From Elusimicrobiota bacterium (GTDB taxonomy: Bacteria > Elusimicrobiota > Elusimicrobia > Elusimicrobiales > UBA9959): a DNA stretch of 64,000 nucleotides. Each line of letters begins with the position of its first letter. Positions within the stretch are counted from its first letter, which is position 1. Both the position numbers and the translations under genes were made by a program. The stretch is taken from contig WOVA01000004.1 of the NCBI GenBank assembly GCA_009773155.1, positions 38,902 to 102,901 on the forward strand, read 5' to 3'. The notes under the pieces are model-generated. The model saw only the letters and a program-made list of their open reading frames with translations, made no database searches and was not told the DNA's origin. Shown piece after piece: positions 36,425 to 44,600 of the stretch.

Positions 36425-37597
36425 CTATCTTGGCCGGGCGGTATAGTACAGGACGACATCGCCGGTGCTGAGGCCGGTGAACGGATCGAAAGTGTTGCCG
36501 TTGAAAGTGCCGTGGGAGGTGAAATCCGGATTTATCGTGAACGGCCCCATCGCGGTATTAAAATCGCCTATGCCCTGCATTGAAAGTTTCGCCAGGGCGC
36601 TGATCGGCCTGCCGTGCACGAGGACCCCGACCCCGGTGACCGAGCCGGTGACGGAGACGCCCACCAGGGTATTCGCGCAACAGACATACCCCTTGAAATA
36701 CCCGCTCATGGTCTGCGCCAGCAGGGCTTCAAGCGCTCCCGTCCGCCCGCCCGTCCCTGAAAACGACAAGGACGAATTGTAGGAACCCACATGATCGGGC
36801 GTGGCGGAAAGGGCCCCGGAAAAATTTTCGCTGAAAGATACCGTCCTGGGCGTATCCGCCACGGGATTGACAAAAGTGCTGGGGACGTTCACCGTGGTTC
36901 TGCATTTGATCTCGTCCGTCACGTCTTCTTGCACACCCAAAAGCACATCGGCGGTATTTTGGAAAGAGCCAATCGCGTCGGAGGCAAGCACACCACCGTA
37001 TTCCAAGAAGCCGGAGAGATCTTTGCCCGCTTCAGGATCTCTTATTAAATTCCACGCGCCGGTTGCCAGATCCCAGGTATCAATGCCTTGCGCCACATCC
37101 CCGGCCAGCGGTACTGCTTTCGCGAGTTGTTTTCCCGCCCATTCCACGAGTTTGTCAACTATTATACCCACGCCCACATCCATATTGGCATCCAATAGCG
37201 CCAATCTGGTCTCTTCTTTTATTTTTTGAGCGTTATCCGGATATTTTTCCTTGGCCTTGAGATACGCTTTCCCCACTTCCCTGGCCGCCTTCAAAAATTT
37301 GACAATACCCGCTCCTGCGCCTATAACCGGAGCCAGACTTTTCCAGACTAAATAAATTGTTACCGTGATCGGCTCGCCAGCGGCCTTGTCCTCCGGGTTG
37401 CGCACAAGAGCGCCGGCCGCCCCGCCGACCGCTTTTCTTGAGAGAACCACATCCCCGCTGTCGAGCCGGGCCTTCAACTCCTGCGATACGGTAATCCTCT
37501 TTTTCTTCACAGCCGCCGCAGCGTCCCGCAGCGGGAGCGCCAGGAGCGACAGGGATAACAGAGCGCAGACGAGTTTCCGCATCAGTCCGGTTTTCAT
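36425..37597 (-). CDS. Secreted hypothetical protein
   Basis: Signal peptide MRKLVCALLSLSLLALPLRDAAAAV. Confidence 0.65.
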   Translation of the reverse strand: MKTGLMRKLVCALLSLSLLALPLRDAAAAVKKKRITVSQELKARLDSGDVVLSRKAVGGAAGALVRNPEDKAAGEPITVTIYLVWKSLAPVIGAGAGIVKFLKAAREVGKAYLKAKEKYPDNAQKIKEETRLALLDANMDVGVGIIVDKLVEWAGKQLAKAVPLAGDVAQGIDTWDLATGAWNLIRDPEAGKDLSGFLEYGGVLASDAIGSFQNTADVLLGVQEDVTDEIKCRTTVNVPSTFVNPVADTPRTVSFSENFSGALSATPDHVGSYNSSLSFSGTGGRTGALEALLAQTMSGYFKGYVCCANTLVGVSVTGSVTGVGVLVHGRPISALAKLSMQGIGDFNTAMGPFTINPDFTSHGTFNGNTFDPFTGLSTGDVVLYYTARPR

Positions 37598-37609
37598 AAT
37601 ACCCCCTCT

Positions 37610-38428
37610 CTAAATCGGCAGAGAGCAGCCCGCTATTATCGCCGCGTCCGGAGTTACCTTGGTCATGCCGAACACCGCGTCGACATTCACTTTAAAGCCG
37701 CCGGTTGACCAGTCCGTGCCCCACCCGAAATACACGAGATTGGAGGAACTCCCGGCGAGCCGCCTTCCGTTGATCCGCACTTTCCCGACGATATCACCCG
37801 TGACGTACAGGCTGGTCCTGATCCTCGGGTTCAGGACTATAGCGCTACCCAGCTTGAAGCGCAGATCTCCGCCGGGCTGCACTTTGCCGATGGGGTACTT
37901 TCCGGCCAGGCTGTGCTGATAGCCGATATAGCCGAACAGCGCCACCGGGTCCACAATCTTGACGGCCATCTGTCCGAGCCCCAGGGAATAATGCCCGCCA
38001 CCAAGACCGACCCTGTTCTCGTAGGGGTTCTTCCCGGTCGGAACGGAAACATCCAGGTTGTAAATCAGCTTCCAATCCTCCCCCGAGAAACCCTCGTAAG
38101 AGACCTGTGAGAAAATGTCGCCCAATCCGAAAGCGCTGCTCTCTACGATATTCAGGAGATTGTCGAAACGTTCCTGTCTGGCGTATACCAGCGGAACCTG
38201 GAAATACAGCTCCAGCCGGCTGAGAGGAGAATAGCGTGCCCAATAGCCGTTCTCCAAACGCGAACTTTCCAGCACACCATCCCCGTTGACCGCAAAAGAG
38301 AACCGCGTCCCCACCTCAACGGCTCCCGCACTTATCAGATCGACCGGTTTCGGGATATACCAGTCCTCTCCCTGTGATTTCACCGGACCCAGAAAACAGA
38401 GAATAAGGACAACCGTTATTTTCCGCAT
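37610..38428 (-). CDS. Outer-membrane beta-barrel-like hypothetical protein
   Basis: Signal peptide and alternating aromatic strands 'LELYFQVPLVYARQERFDNLL'. Confidence 0.6.
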   Translation of the reverse strand: MRKITVVLILCFLGPVKSQGEDWYIPKPVDLISAGAVEVGTRFSFAVNGDGVLESSRLENGYWARYSPLSRLELYFQVPLVYARQERFDNLLNIVESSAFGLGDIFSQVSYEGFSGEDWKLIYNLDVSVPTGKNPYENRVGLGGGHYSLGLGQMAVKIVDPVALFGYIGYQHSLAGKYPIGKVQPGGDLRFKLGSAIVLNPRIRTSLYVTGDIVGKVRINGRRLAGSSSNLVYFGWGTDWSTGGFKVNVDAVFGMTKVTPDAAIIAGCSLPI

Positions 38429-38439
38429 AAAGCCCCTTT

Positions 38440-39141
38440 TTACGGCGATATTCCGGCGGAGGATAAGCGCGTTCTGACCGAACTGTAAAGATCGCGCGCG
38501 GGCAGATAAGGCTCCCCGGGAAGCGATTCCTTCTCATGCCTCCGCACACGCAAATCCCCTCCCTTCCCTTTCCAGGCGTAGAAAGGGCGCCTGCCGATGG
38601 CTAACAGGATCCTCTCGCCGGACTCCCAGGACTTCACGAAAGTCCCCAGCGGAACGCTGAAATTGCCGTAGCCCGGATCCGAAATATGGACCCAGCCGCC
38701 GGAAACGCCGCGTATGACGACAAAATGCAACTTCTCGCCGTAAAGGTTCAGCCTGGCGACGGACGGGGCCAGCTCCTCCACGGCTTCCACCGCCGAACCG
38801 TCGGTCAGGGCTTCAAACGACAGCGCCTTAAACCCCGACTCCCGCGCGCCTTTCTCCAGGTCCGCCAGGTTCAGCGCCCGCAATTCGTATTTTTCTCCGC
38901 GCTTCACCACCGGCAGATTTTCGCCGAAGATCGCCGCGAGCATCTCTTGTTCCGAAACGTTCCCGCCCATAAGATTTATGAGCGTCGCCAGCGCCGCCGC
39001 GCCGCAGGAATACTCATGGCCCTGCATGACCACGCCACTGGTGCGCAGCTCTCGCATGCTGGTCATTTCGCCGACTCTCGTACCGGCCGCGGCGGCGGCC
39101 GAACAGAAAGCGACCAGACAAAAGGCGTGCAATGTTTTCAT
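38440..39141 (-). CDS. Secreted C39-family cysteine peptidase-like protein
   Basis: 'SGVVMQGHEYSCGAAALATLINLMGG...LHFVVIRGVSGGWVHISDPGYG' C39 Cys/His/Asp motifs; no ABC transporter domain. Confidence 0.85.
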   Translation of the reverse strand: MKTLHAFCLVAFCSAAAAAGTRVGEMTSMRELRTSGVVMQGHEYSCGAAALATLINLMGGNVSEQEMLAAIFGENLPVVKRGEKYELRALNLADLEKGARESGFKALSFEALTDGSAVEAVEELAPSVARLNLYGEKLHFVVIRGVSGGWVHISDPGYGNFSVPLGTFVKSWESGERILLAIGRRPFYAWKGKGGDLRVRRHEKESLPGEPYLPARDLYSSVRTRLSSAGISP

Positions 39142-39167
39142 GCTCTCCCCGGCCCGCCGCCTATACG

Positions 39168-40775
39168 TTATTCCACGCCCAATTCGATCCTGTAGAGCGA
39201 GTAATCCTTAGTGTTGATGTAATGCAGATATCTGTTGTCCGGCGAAAACTTGGGGGCGATAGCGGATTTTATTTCTTTGACGCCGCCTCCGCCCATCTTC
39301 GCGCAGTAAACGGTTTCCCCTTTCTGCCATAGTAGGTATTTTTTGTCGGGAGAAAAGAATTTGTCCCCTTTAGGTTTGAACGCCAGTTTTAGCCTGCCGT
39401 TTTCAACCATTTTCTCCATTTTTTTATCCTCCGTGGCAAAAAGCCTCTCCATAGAGATTTGATAAAGTTTCAGCGCGCCGTCTTTTCCTTCGTCATGGGC
39501 GATGACGCCGTTACCCAGAAAATACGGTTTTTCCACGGCGGCTCCCTCACCACGGTGACCGAACAGTCTTTTAACCGCGCCTGTTTGCAGGTTTAAGGCA
39601 ATATTTTTTTCCGGTTCTATATCGCGATCCGTCCGAGTCTTTGCGGTGATATAGCCATGGGATTGGGATTGTGATACCGTCTTGGTTTCCATCAGTGTAA
39701 AAATAGACACCAAAGCGTGCTTGCCGTCGGCGGAGACATCAGAGACTGCGAATTGTTTTTCCTTCTTCCTTTTCTTCGTCGTGCGATCCGGCTGCAAAGC
39801 TCCTCCTGAAGCCAAGGCTGTGCCTTTGCTTGCAATCGCGGATAATATGTTTAACCCCACTTGGCCGAGTTTTCCGCCCAGCCCGACGCCGGCTTTCATT
39901 TCCGCAATCACATTATCTATGGGAACGGTCGCCTTTTTTTTGCCGACCAGATCGTAGAGGTTGTAATTTATCATGTCGGCGGTATAGATGAGGAAATTAC
40001 CGGTTGAGTTAAAGTCAAAACCGACAGTCTGTCCGGCGGTTATGGTTTCCTTCTCCATGGTCTCCAGGTCCACCAGATACACCACACCGTTGAGCAGGTA
40101 GGCCAGGAATTTGCCGTCCGGACTAAACTGGAGCGCCGGCAAACTCCCGGAAAGAGCTATTTGATATGTCGGACTGCCGAAGGGCGCAGAGACGCCACTG
40201 CCGTCGGTGAGGCTTTTTCTTGGCTGCTTTTTCCTGAGCGGCTGCATATAAAGTTTGTAGCCCGGCCAGGCCGCGTAAACCAAAAAGCCGCCGTCGGGAG
40301 AAACACCGAACACAGAGGGGTGTGCCAGACTGTATCCCTCGGGAATCAGGCGGGTATAATTACCGGTTTCAACGTTTTTCAGAAAGAACGCGTCAACTTC
40401 GTTCTGTTTTTTGTACCCGGCGGTTTTCAGCAGCTTGTCCCGGCCTTTGAGTTTGTCCAGTTCGTATATTTTTTCCGGTTTGGCCACCATCATATATTTC
40501 CCGGAAAAACCCGGGAAATACAGTTCTTCCGGTGACAGAAGCTTGGGGGCTTTTCTGTCCTTGTACCACCTGAAATTATCTTTGGGCGTCAGGTTAAGCG
40601 GGGACCCCGAGAGTCGCGGCACTTTGTCATTGTATTTTGGCTCTTGGACCGGCGTGAAGTCCTGGATTGTGATCAATGCCTGAACTTCCTGCTGATGACG
40701 CATCCGCTTGCCCACGGAGGCGCAACCGGTCAGCAGAGGAAAAAGAAGTGCAACGGCCCAGAACCTGATTCCCAT
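39168..40775 (-). CDS. Beta-propeller (TolB/WD40-like) lipoprotein
   Basis: Start trimmed: MGIRFWAVALLFPLLTGCASVG; repeated 'SPDGGFLVYAAWPG', 'FSPDGKFLAYLLNG', 'FSPDKKYLLWQKGE', 'FSPDNRYLHYINT'. Confidence 0.75.
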   Translation of the reverse strand: MGIRFWAVALLFPLLTGCASVGKRMRHQQEVQALITIQDFTPVQEPKYNDKVPRLSGSPLNLTPKDNFRWYKDRKAPKLLSPEELYFPGFSGKYMMVAKPEKIYELDKLKGRDKLLKTAGYKKQNEVDAFFLKNVETGNYTRLIPEGYSLAHPSVFGVSPDGGFLVYAAWPGYKLYMQPLRKKQPRKSLTDGSGVSAPFGSPTYQIALSGSLPALQFSPDGKFLAYLLNGVVYLVDLETMEKETITAGQTVGFDFNSTGNFLIYTADMINYNLYDLVGKKKATVPIDNVIAEMKAGVGLGGKLGQVGLNILSAIASKGTALASGGALQPDRTTKKRKKEKQFAVSDVSADGKHALVSIFTLMETKTVSQSQSHGYITAKTRTDRDIEPEKNIALNLQTGAVKRLFGHRGEGAAVEKPYFLGNGVIAHDEGKDGALKLYQISMERLFATEDKKMEKMVENGRLKLAFKPKGDKFFSPDKKYLLWQKGETVYCAKMGGGGVKEIKSAIAPKFSPDNRYLHYINTKDYSLYRIELGVE

Positions 40776-40864
40776 TAACTCCCCCCCCCCTTTTTTTTCC
40801 GATTCACGCTCCAAAGAACCGGTTGTACGCCCAAGACGACCGCACCGCCGCCCGGCTGGAGTTG

Positions 40865-40913
40865 AACCGGGCGGCGGATACAGGAGAAATCCCGGCGGTT
40901 ACCTCCCGCCGAA
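40865..40913. repeat. Direct repeat D, right copy
   Basis: AACCGGGCGGCGGATACAGGAGAAATCCCGGCGGTTACCTCCCGCCGAA. Confidence 0.88.
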
Positions 40914-41702
40914 ATAATACTTGGCGGCCACCGCTATCCTGAGCCCCGACATGTCATAGCCGAACGGGCGCTGGCTCCCGGTCAGCGCCTGCGACGCGGG
41001 GATGATTGTGATATACTCGCCGTAGGCATCCTTGTCCATTATAAGCTTTGACTTCCCGAGGGAGGAAGTGCTGCCGCGGAAATCCTCGACTTTCCCGGCG
41101 AAGAGATATTTCAGGTTCAGCCCCAGCGAGAAATTCTCCCCGACGAAATACTCTCCACCCAGCGCGGCCTGGGGAATGAACTTGGTTTTTTCGGAAACAA
41201 ACCACTCGCCGCCTGAAGAATAGTTGATACTGCCTCTAGTATCCATTACGTGGTAATTCACGCCGAGACCGCCGAACCAGGCCAGTTTTTCCGTTCTCCG
41301 CGCGGCGTAAAGGAGGAAAGGGACATTCCACGCCGTCCCTTCCCACTTCATCGTCCAACTGGCGGCCGGAAAAAGCTTATCGGTGTAGGCCATCGCGTAC
41401 TTCACGCCCGCCGGCACACCGAACCCAAGCGAAGCGCCTATGGACCAGTCATCCTTAAGTGGATGCTCATAGAACACCTTAAGCTCCGGGCTCAGGACCC
41501 CCTGCTCGATCTTCCCGCTGAAGCCGTCGCCAAAAGCCTTGGCTTGACGCGCCAGATTATCCATGTCCTTTTTAAAGTCGCCGGCGTCCATCTCCCAGTA
41601 ATTTACATCCGCCCCGATACCGAAACCCGCCGCCACTGGCTGACGATCGGCGGCGACGAGCAGACCGGCGGCCAGCACCGCGAAACATAATCGCTTTTTC
41701 AT
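40899..41702 (-). CDS. Outer-membrane beta-barrel protein
   Basis: Start trimmed: MKKRLCFAVLAAGLLVAADRQPVAAGFGIGADVNYWEMD...; C-terminus 'LRIAVAAKYYFGGR'. Confidence 0.7.
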   Translation of the reverse strand: MKKRLCFAVLAAGLLVAADRQPVAAGFGIGADVNYWEMDAGDFKKDMDNLARQAKAFGDGFSGKIEQGVLSPELKVFYEHPLKDDWSIGASLGFGVPAGVKYAMAYTDKLFPAASWTMKWEGTAWNVPFLLYAARRTEKLAWFGGLGVNYHVMDTRGSINYSSGGEWFVSEKTKFIPQAALGGEYFVGENFSLGLNLKYLFAGKVEDFRGSTSSLGKSKLIMDKDAYGEYITIIPASQALTGSQRPFGYDMSGLRIAVAAKYYFGGR

Positions 41703-41841
41703 TTGTATCCTCCACCAAAGGCTGAGTTGATGGCTGACGTGGAAGAGAAGGCCTACGGTATTTATACCACCTATAAGCGGTATTGTCAACACCTTTTATA
41801 AATTGTTGTGACTGGCGGCGTTTTTGGGTAGATTTTAGACT

Positions 41842-42186
41842 ATGAGAAACAGCATCAGGGGCGAGATCAGCGCGAAGATACGGCGGCTGCGGACCGCGAG
41901 AGGGCTCACGATTGAGGAGACCGCGCACGCGGCCGGGCTGCATCCCAGCTATCTGGGCGAGGCGGAGCGCGGCAGGAAGAATTTTTCGCTTTCCACGCTG
42001 GAGAATATAGCGCGGGCGCTGGGGGTGCCGCTGGCGGAGCTTTTCGCCGTGAAAGCGGCGGAACGCACGCCCGGCGGGAAACCGGACGCGCGGCTGGTTT
42101 CGCTGCTCCGCGAGGCCGGGCCGGAAGAAGTCGACTTCCTGGTCAGGACGGCCGGATTCATCCTTAAAAAGAAGAAAAAGCCGTGA
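41842..42186 (+). CDS. XRE-family HTH regulator
   Basis: IRRLRTARGLTIEETAHAAGLHPSYLGEAERGRKNFSLSTLENIARALGVPLAELF. Confidence 0.92.
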   Translation: MRNSIRGEISAKIRRLRTARGLTIEETAHAAGLHPSYLGEAERGRKNFSLSTLENIARALGVPLAELFAVKAAERTPGGKPDARLVSLLREAGPEEVDFLVRTAGFILKKKKKP

Positions 42187-42266
42187 TCTCCTGTCGCCCA
42201 GTTGGTGAGACGCGACACCTTGGTCGGATAATTTGCATTTGTGTTGCAGATTATCTAACCCGTTAG

Positions 42267-42755
42267 CCGCCTTTTTACCTGAAATTCAGGAAACGCCTCA
42301 TACACGCGCCTAAGATTTATTTTGCGGACACCGGCACGTTGACAACCCTGCTTGGGTTTCAGGAAGCCGGGCAATTGTCGGACGGGCCGCAATCGGGTTA
42401 TTTATTTGAAAATCTTGTGGCCGGGGAATTGTTCAGGATGTTCGCTAATTCCGGTGAGAGGCCGGCGGTTTACTATTGGCGCACCGTCGCTAACGATGAA
42501 GTGGATTTTATTATTGAACATGGCGGAAAATTTCACGCATTGGAATGTAAGTTTACGGCCACCCCCTCGCCTTCGCACACCAGGGGACTTGAGGCTTTTT
42601 CCAAAGAAATACCCCCGTCAAAACAGGGGGTTAAAGCGATAATTTACCCCTGCGCCGATTCTCTGGCCGAATCATTGAGTTCCGACCGGATACGAATTCT
42701 TACGCTGGGGCAGCTTGCCGGCTCAAAAACTATACGCGCGTTCCTCAAATATTGA
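42267..42755 (+). pseudogene. C-terminal remnant of a DUF4143 AAA ATPase
   Basis: In-frame reading from 42279 gives LKFRKRLIHAPKIYFADTGTLTTLLGFQEAG...YLFENLVAGELFRMF...EVDFIIEHGGKFHALECKFT; no Walker A or N-terminal domain. Confidence 0.78.
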
Positions 42756-42816
42756 TCCCGCGCGGGTGTCGTCTTCACCGGCGCGGTTGATTTGTGCCGC
42801 ATTTGTAACTCAAGTG

Positions 42817-42860
42817 GCGAGAGGGCTCACGATAGGGGAGGCCGCGCATGCGGCAGGGCG
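42817..42860 (+). pseudogene. Fragment of a second XRE HTH gene
   Basis: GCGAGAGGGCTCACGATAGGGGAGGCCGCGCATGCGGCAGGGC parallels 41895-41937 (ARGLTIEETAHAAG -> ARGLTIGEAAHAAG). Confidence 0.7.
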
Positions 42861-44356
42861 ACCGTGAACCGGCAGCCCGACGGCCGCAGGTTCTCCGCTT
42901 TTATGGACCCGCCGTGGGCTTCGGCGGCCAGCCGGCAGAAGGCGAGCCCCAGGCCTTTCCCCTTCCGCCCGCCGCCGGCCGCCGGCGCCGACTGGAAATA
43001 CTTGTCGAACACCTTCTTCAGATGTTCCGGCGGGATGCCGGGACCCCCGTCCGAAACGGAGAACCGGGCTCCGCCGCCGGGCAGGCCGGCGGCGGCTATC
43101 GTCACCTTCGTCCCCTTCGGGGCGTAACGCAGCGCGTTGGCCGCCAGGTTCTCCAGGATGCGGCGGAGGACGGCGGGGTCCGCGCTGACCGGCTTCAGGC
43201 CGGGCGGGACGGAGACGGTTATCTCCCGGCCTTCCAGCCTGGCGGAATGGGCCATGGCGGCCGCGGTCTTTCTTACAAGCGCGGCCGGGGAGACCTTCCG
43301 GCGGTTCAGGCGCATCCGGCCCTGCTCCATCCGGCTTATGTCCAGGATGTCGGAGATCATCTTCTTCATTTCGGCCGCCGCCTCGGCCACGACGGCCAGA
43401 TAGTCCCTGTTGGCGCAGCCGGGCAGATGGGCGGGGCATTCGGCGGCCATCTCGGTCCCGGCCATGATGGAAGTGAGGGGATTGTTGAGGTCGTGGACCA
43501 TGGAGTGGGTCAGGAACTCCCGCATCTCCTCCAGGCGCCGCTGGTCGGTGATATTCCTGAAGGTTATTACGGCCCCGATGCGCGCCCCGTCCCTGATCAT
43601 AGGCCTGGCCGAATAGGAAACGGGGAAAGAAGCGCCGTCCCGGCGCCAGAGCACTTCGTCTTCCACCCGCGAGACCTTGCCTTTACTGATAGCGGCGCTC
43701 ATGGGACAGCGCGCCGCGGGATACCTGGAACCGTCGGGATGTTTGCAATGTATGGCGGGATGAAGCGGTTCCCCTTTAAGCTCTTCCAGCCGCCAGCCTA
43801 GCATTTTCTCCGCGGCGTCGTTCATGAAAGTCACCCGCCCGGCCAGGTCCACGCCGATAATGCCGTCTCCCGAAGAGAGAAGTATCAGCCGCGCCTGCGC
43901 GGTCATCTCCCGGTCATGGGCGGCCAGCGCGGAACTCATCCGTTTCTGTTCCGTTATGTCCCTGGCTATCCCCTCCACGGCGATGACCCGGCCCCGTTCT
44001 TTTACGGGGATCTCCAGTACCTCCAGCGTCCGGACGGAGCCGTTCCTGTGATAGATCTCGACCTCGTAAGAAGGCTGGCGGACGCCTTTTATGCTTAAAG
44101 CGGTGCGCCGGCGCACTTCCCGCGCCGCCGGGCCGGGCACCAGGTACCGGTCGAAATCCCTCAGGAATTCAGCGGCGCTGTAGCCGAGTATATTGCGCAC
44201 CGAGGGACTGACGTACTGGAAGACGCCGTCGGCGCCGTGGCAGTAGAAGAAATACTCCCGGCGCAGGCCCTCGACCATGCGGCGGAACCGGCTCTCCGGA
44301 GAAAGGGCCGAACAGTTCCCGGCTCTCTTCCGTATCGTCATCCACATTTTCATCAT
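42827..44356 (-). CDS. PAS sensor histidine kinase
   Basis: Two PAS/PAC regions, 'EFLTHSMVHDLNNPLTSIMAG', HATPase 'RILENLAANALRYAPKGTKV...GKGLGLAFCRLAAEAHGG'. Confidence 0.9.
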   Translation of the reverse strand: MMKMWMTIRKRAGNCSALSPESRFRRMVEGLRREYFFYCHGADGVFQYVSPSVRNILGYSAAEFLRDFDRYLVPGPAAREVRRRTALSIKGVRQPSYEVEIYHRNGSVRTLEVLEIPVKERGRVIAVEGIARDITEQKRMSSALAAHDREMTAQARLILLSSGDGIIGVDLAGRVTFMNDAAEKMLGWRLEELKGEPLHPAIHCKHPDGSRYPAARCPMSAAISKGKVSRVEDEVLWRRDGASFPVSYSARPMIRDGARIGAVITFRNITDQRRLEEMREFLTHSMVHDLNNPLTSIMAGTEMAAECPAHLPGCANRDYLAVVAEAAAEMKKMISDILDISRMEQGRMRLNRRKVSPAALVRKTAAAMAHSARLEGREITVSVPPGLKPVSADPAVLRRILENLAANALRYAPKGTKVTIAAAGLPGGGARFSVSDGGPGIPPEHLKKVFDKYFQSAPAAGGGRKGKGLGLAFCRLAAEAHGGSIKAENLRPSGCRFTVALPHARPPLS

Positions 44357-44372
44357 AGTCCCCGGAGCGGGC

Positions 44373-44600
44373 TCAGCCGCCGGAATAAATATGGGAAATC
44401 ACCACCCGGTCGCCCTCTGCCAGAGCGTCGCCCGGCGCCGCCGCCCGGCCGTTGCGCGTGATTATGACGGGCCGCTTCCGGTCCACGCCCACGAAGGCCG
44501 GGAGCTCCCCGGCCGCCAGCGGCCCGGGGAACTCCACGACTTTTTCGCTGAAGCCCGCCTCGTAGATCAGCGGACCGATCAGCTTCACGGTCACCTTCAT
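44373..44600 (-). CDS. MoaD/ThiS-like sulfur carrier
   Basis: MKVTVKLIGPLIYEAGFSEKVVEFPGPLAAGELPAFVGVDRKRPVIITRNGRAAAPGDALAEGDRVVISHIYSGG; C-terminal GG and TGATG coupling to AOR. Confidence 0.85.
   Translation of the reverse strand: MKVTVKLIGPLIYEAGFSEKVVEFPGPLAAGELPAFVGVDRKRPVIITRNGRAAAPGDALAEGDRVVISHIYSGG

Noticed and set aside
36340-36440. Possible HicB-antitoxin-like remnant (EAEAKRGLQNAVKLFLEEIYFPR)
   Set aside because: Very short, no HicA partner, interrupted by stops; similarity is only suggestive.
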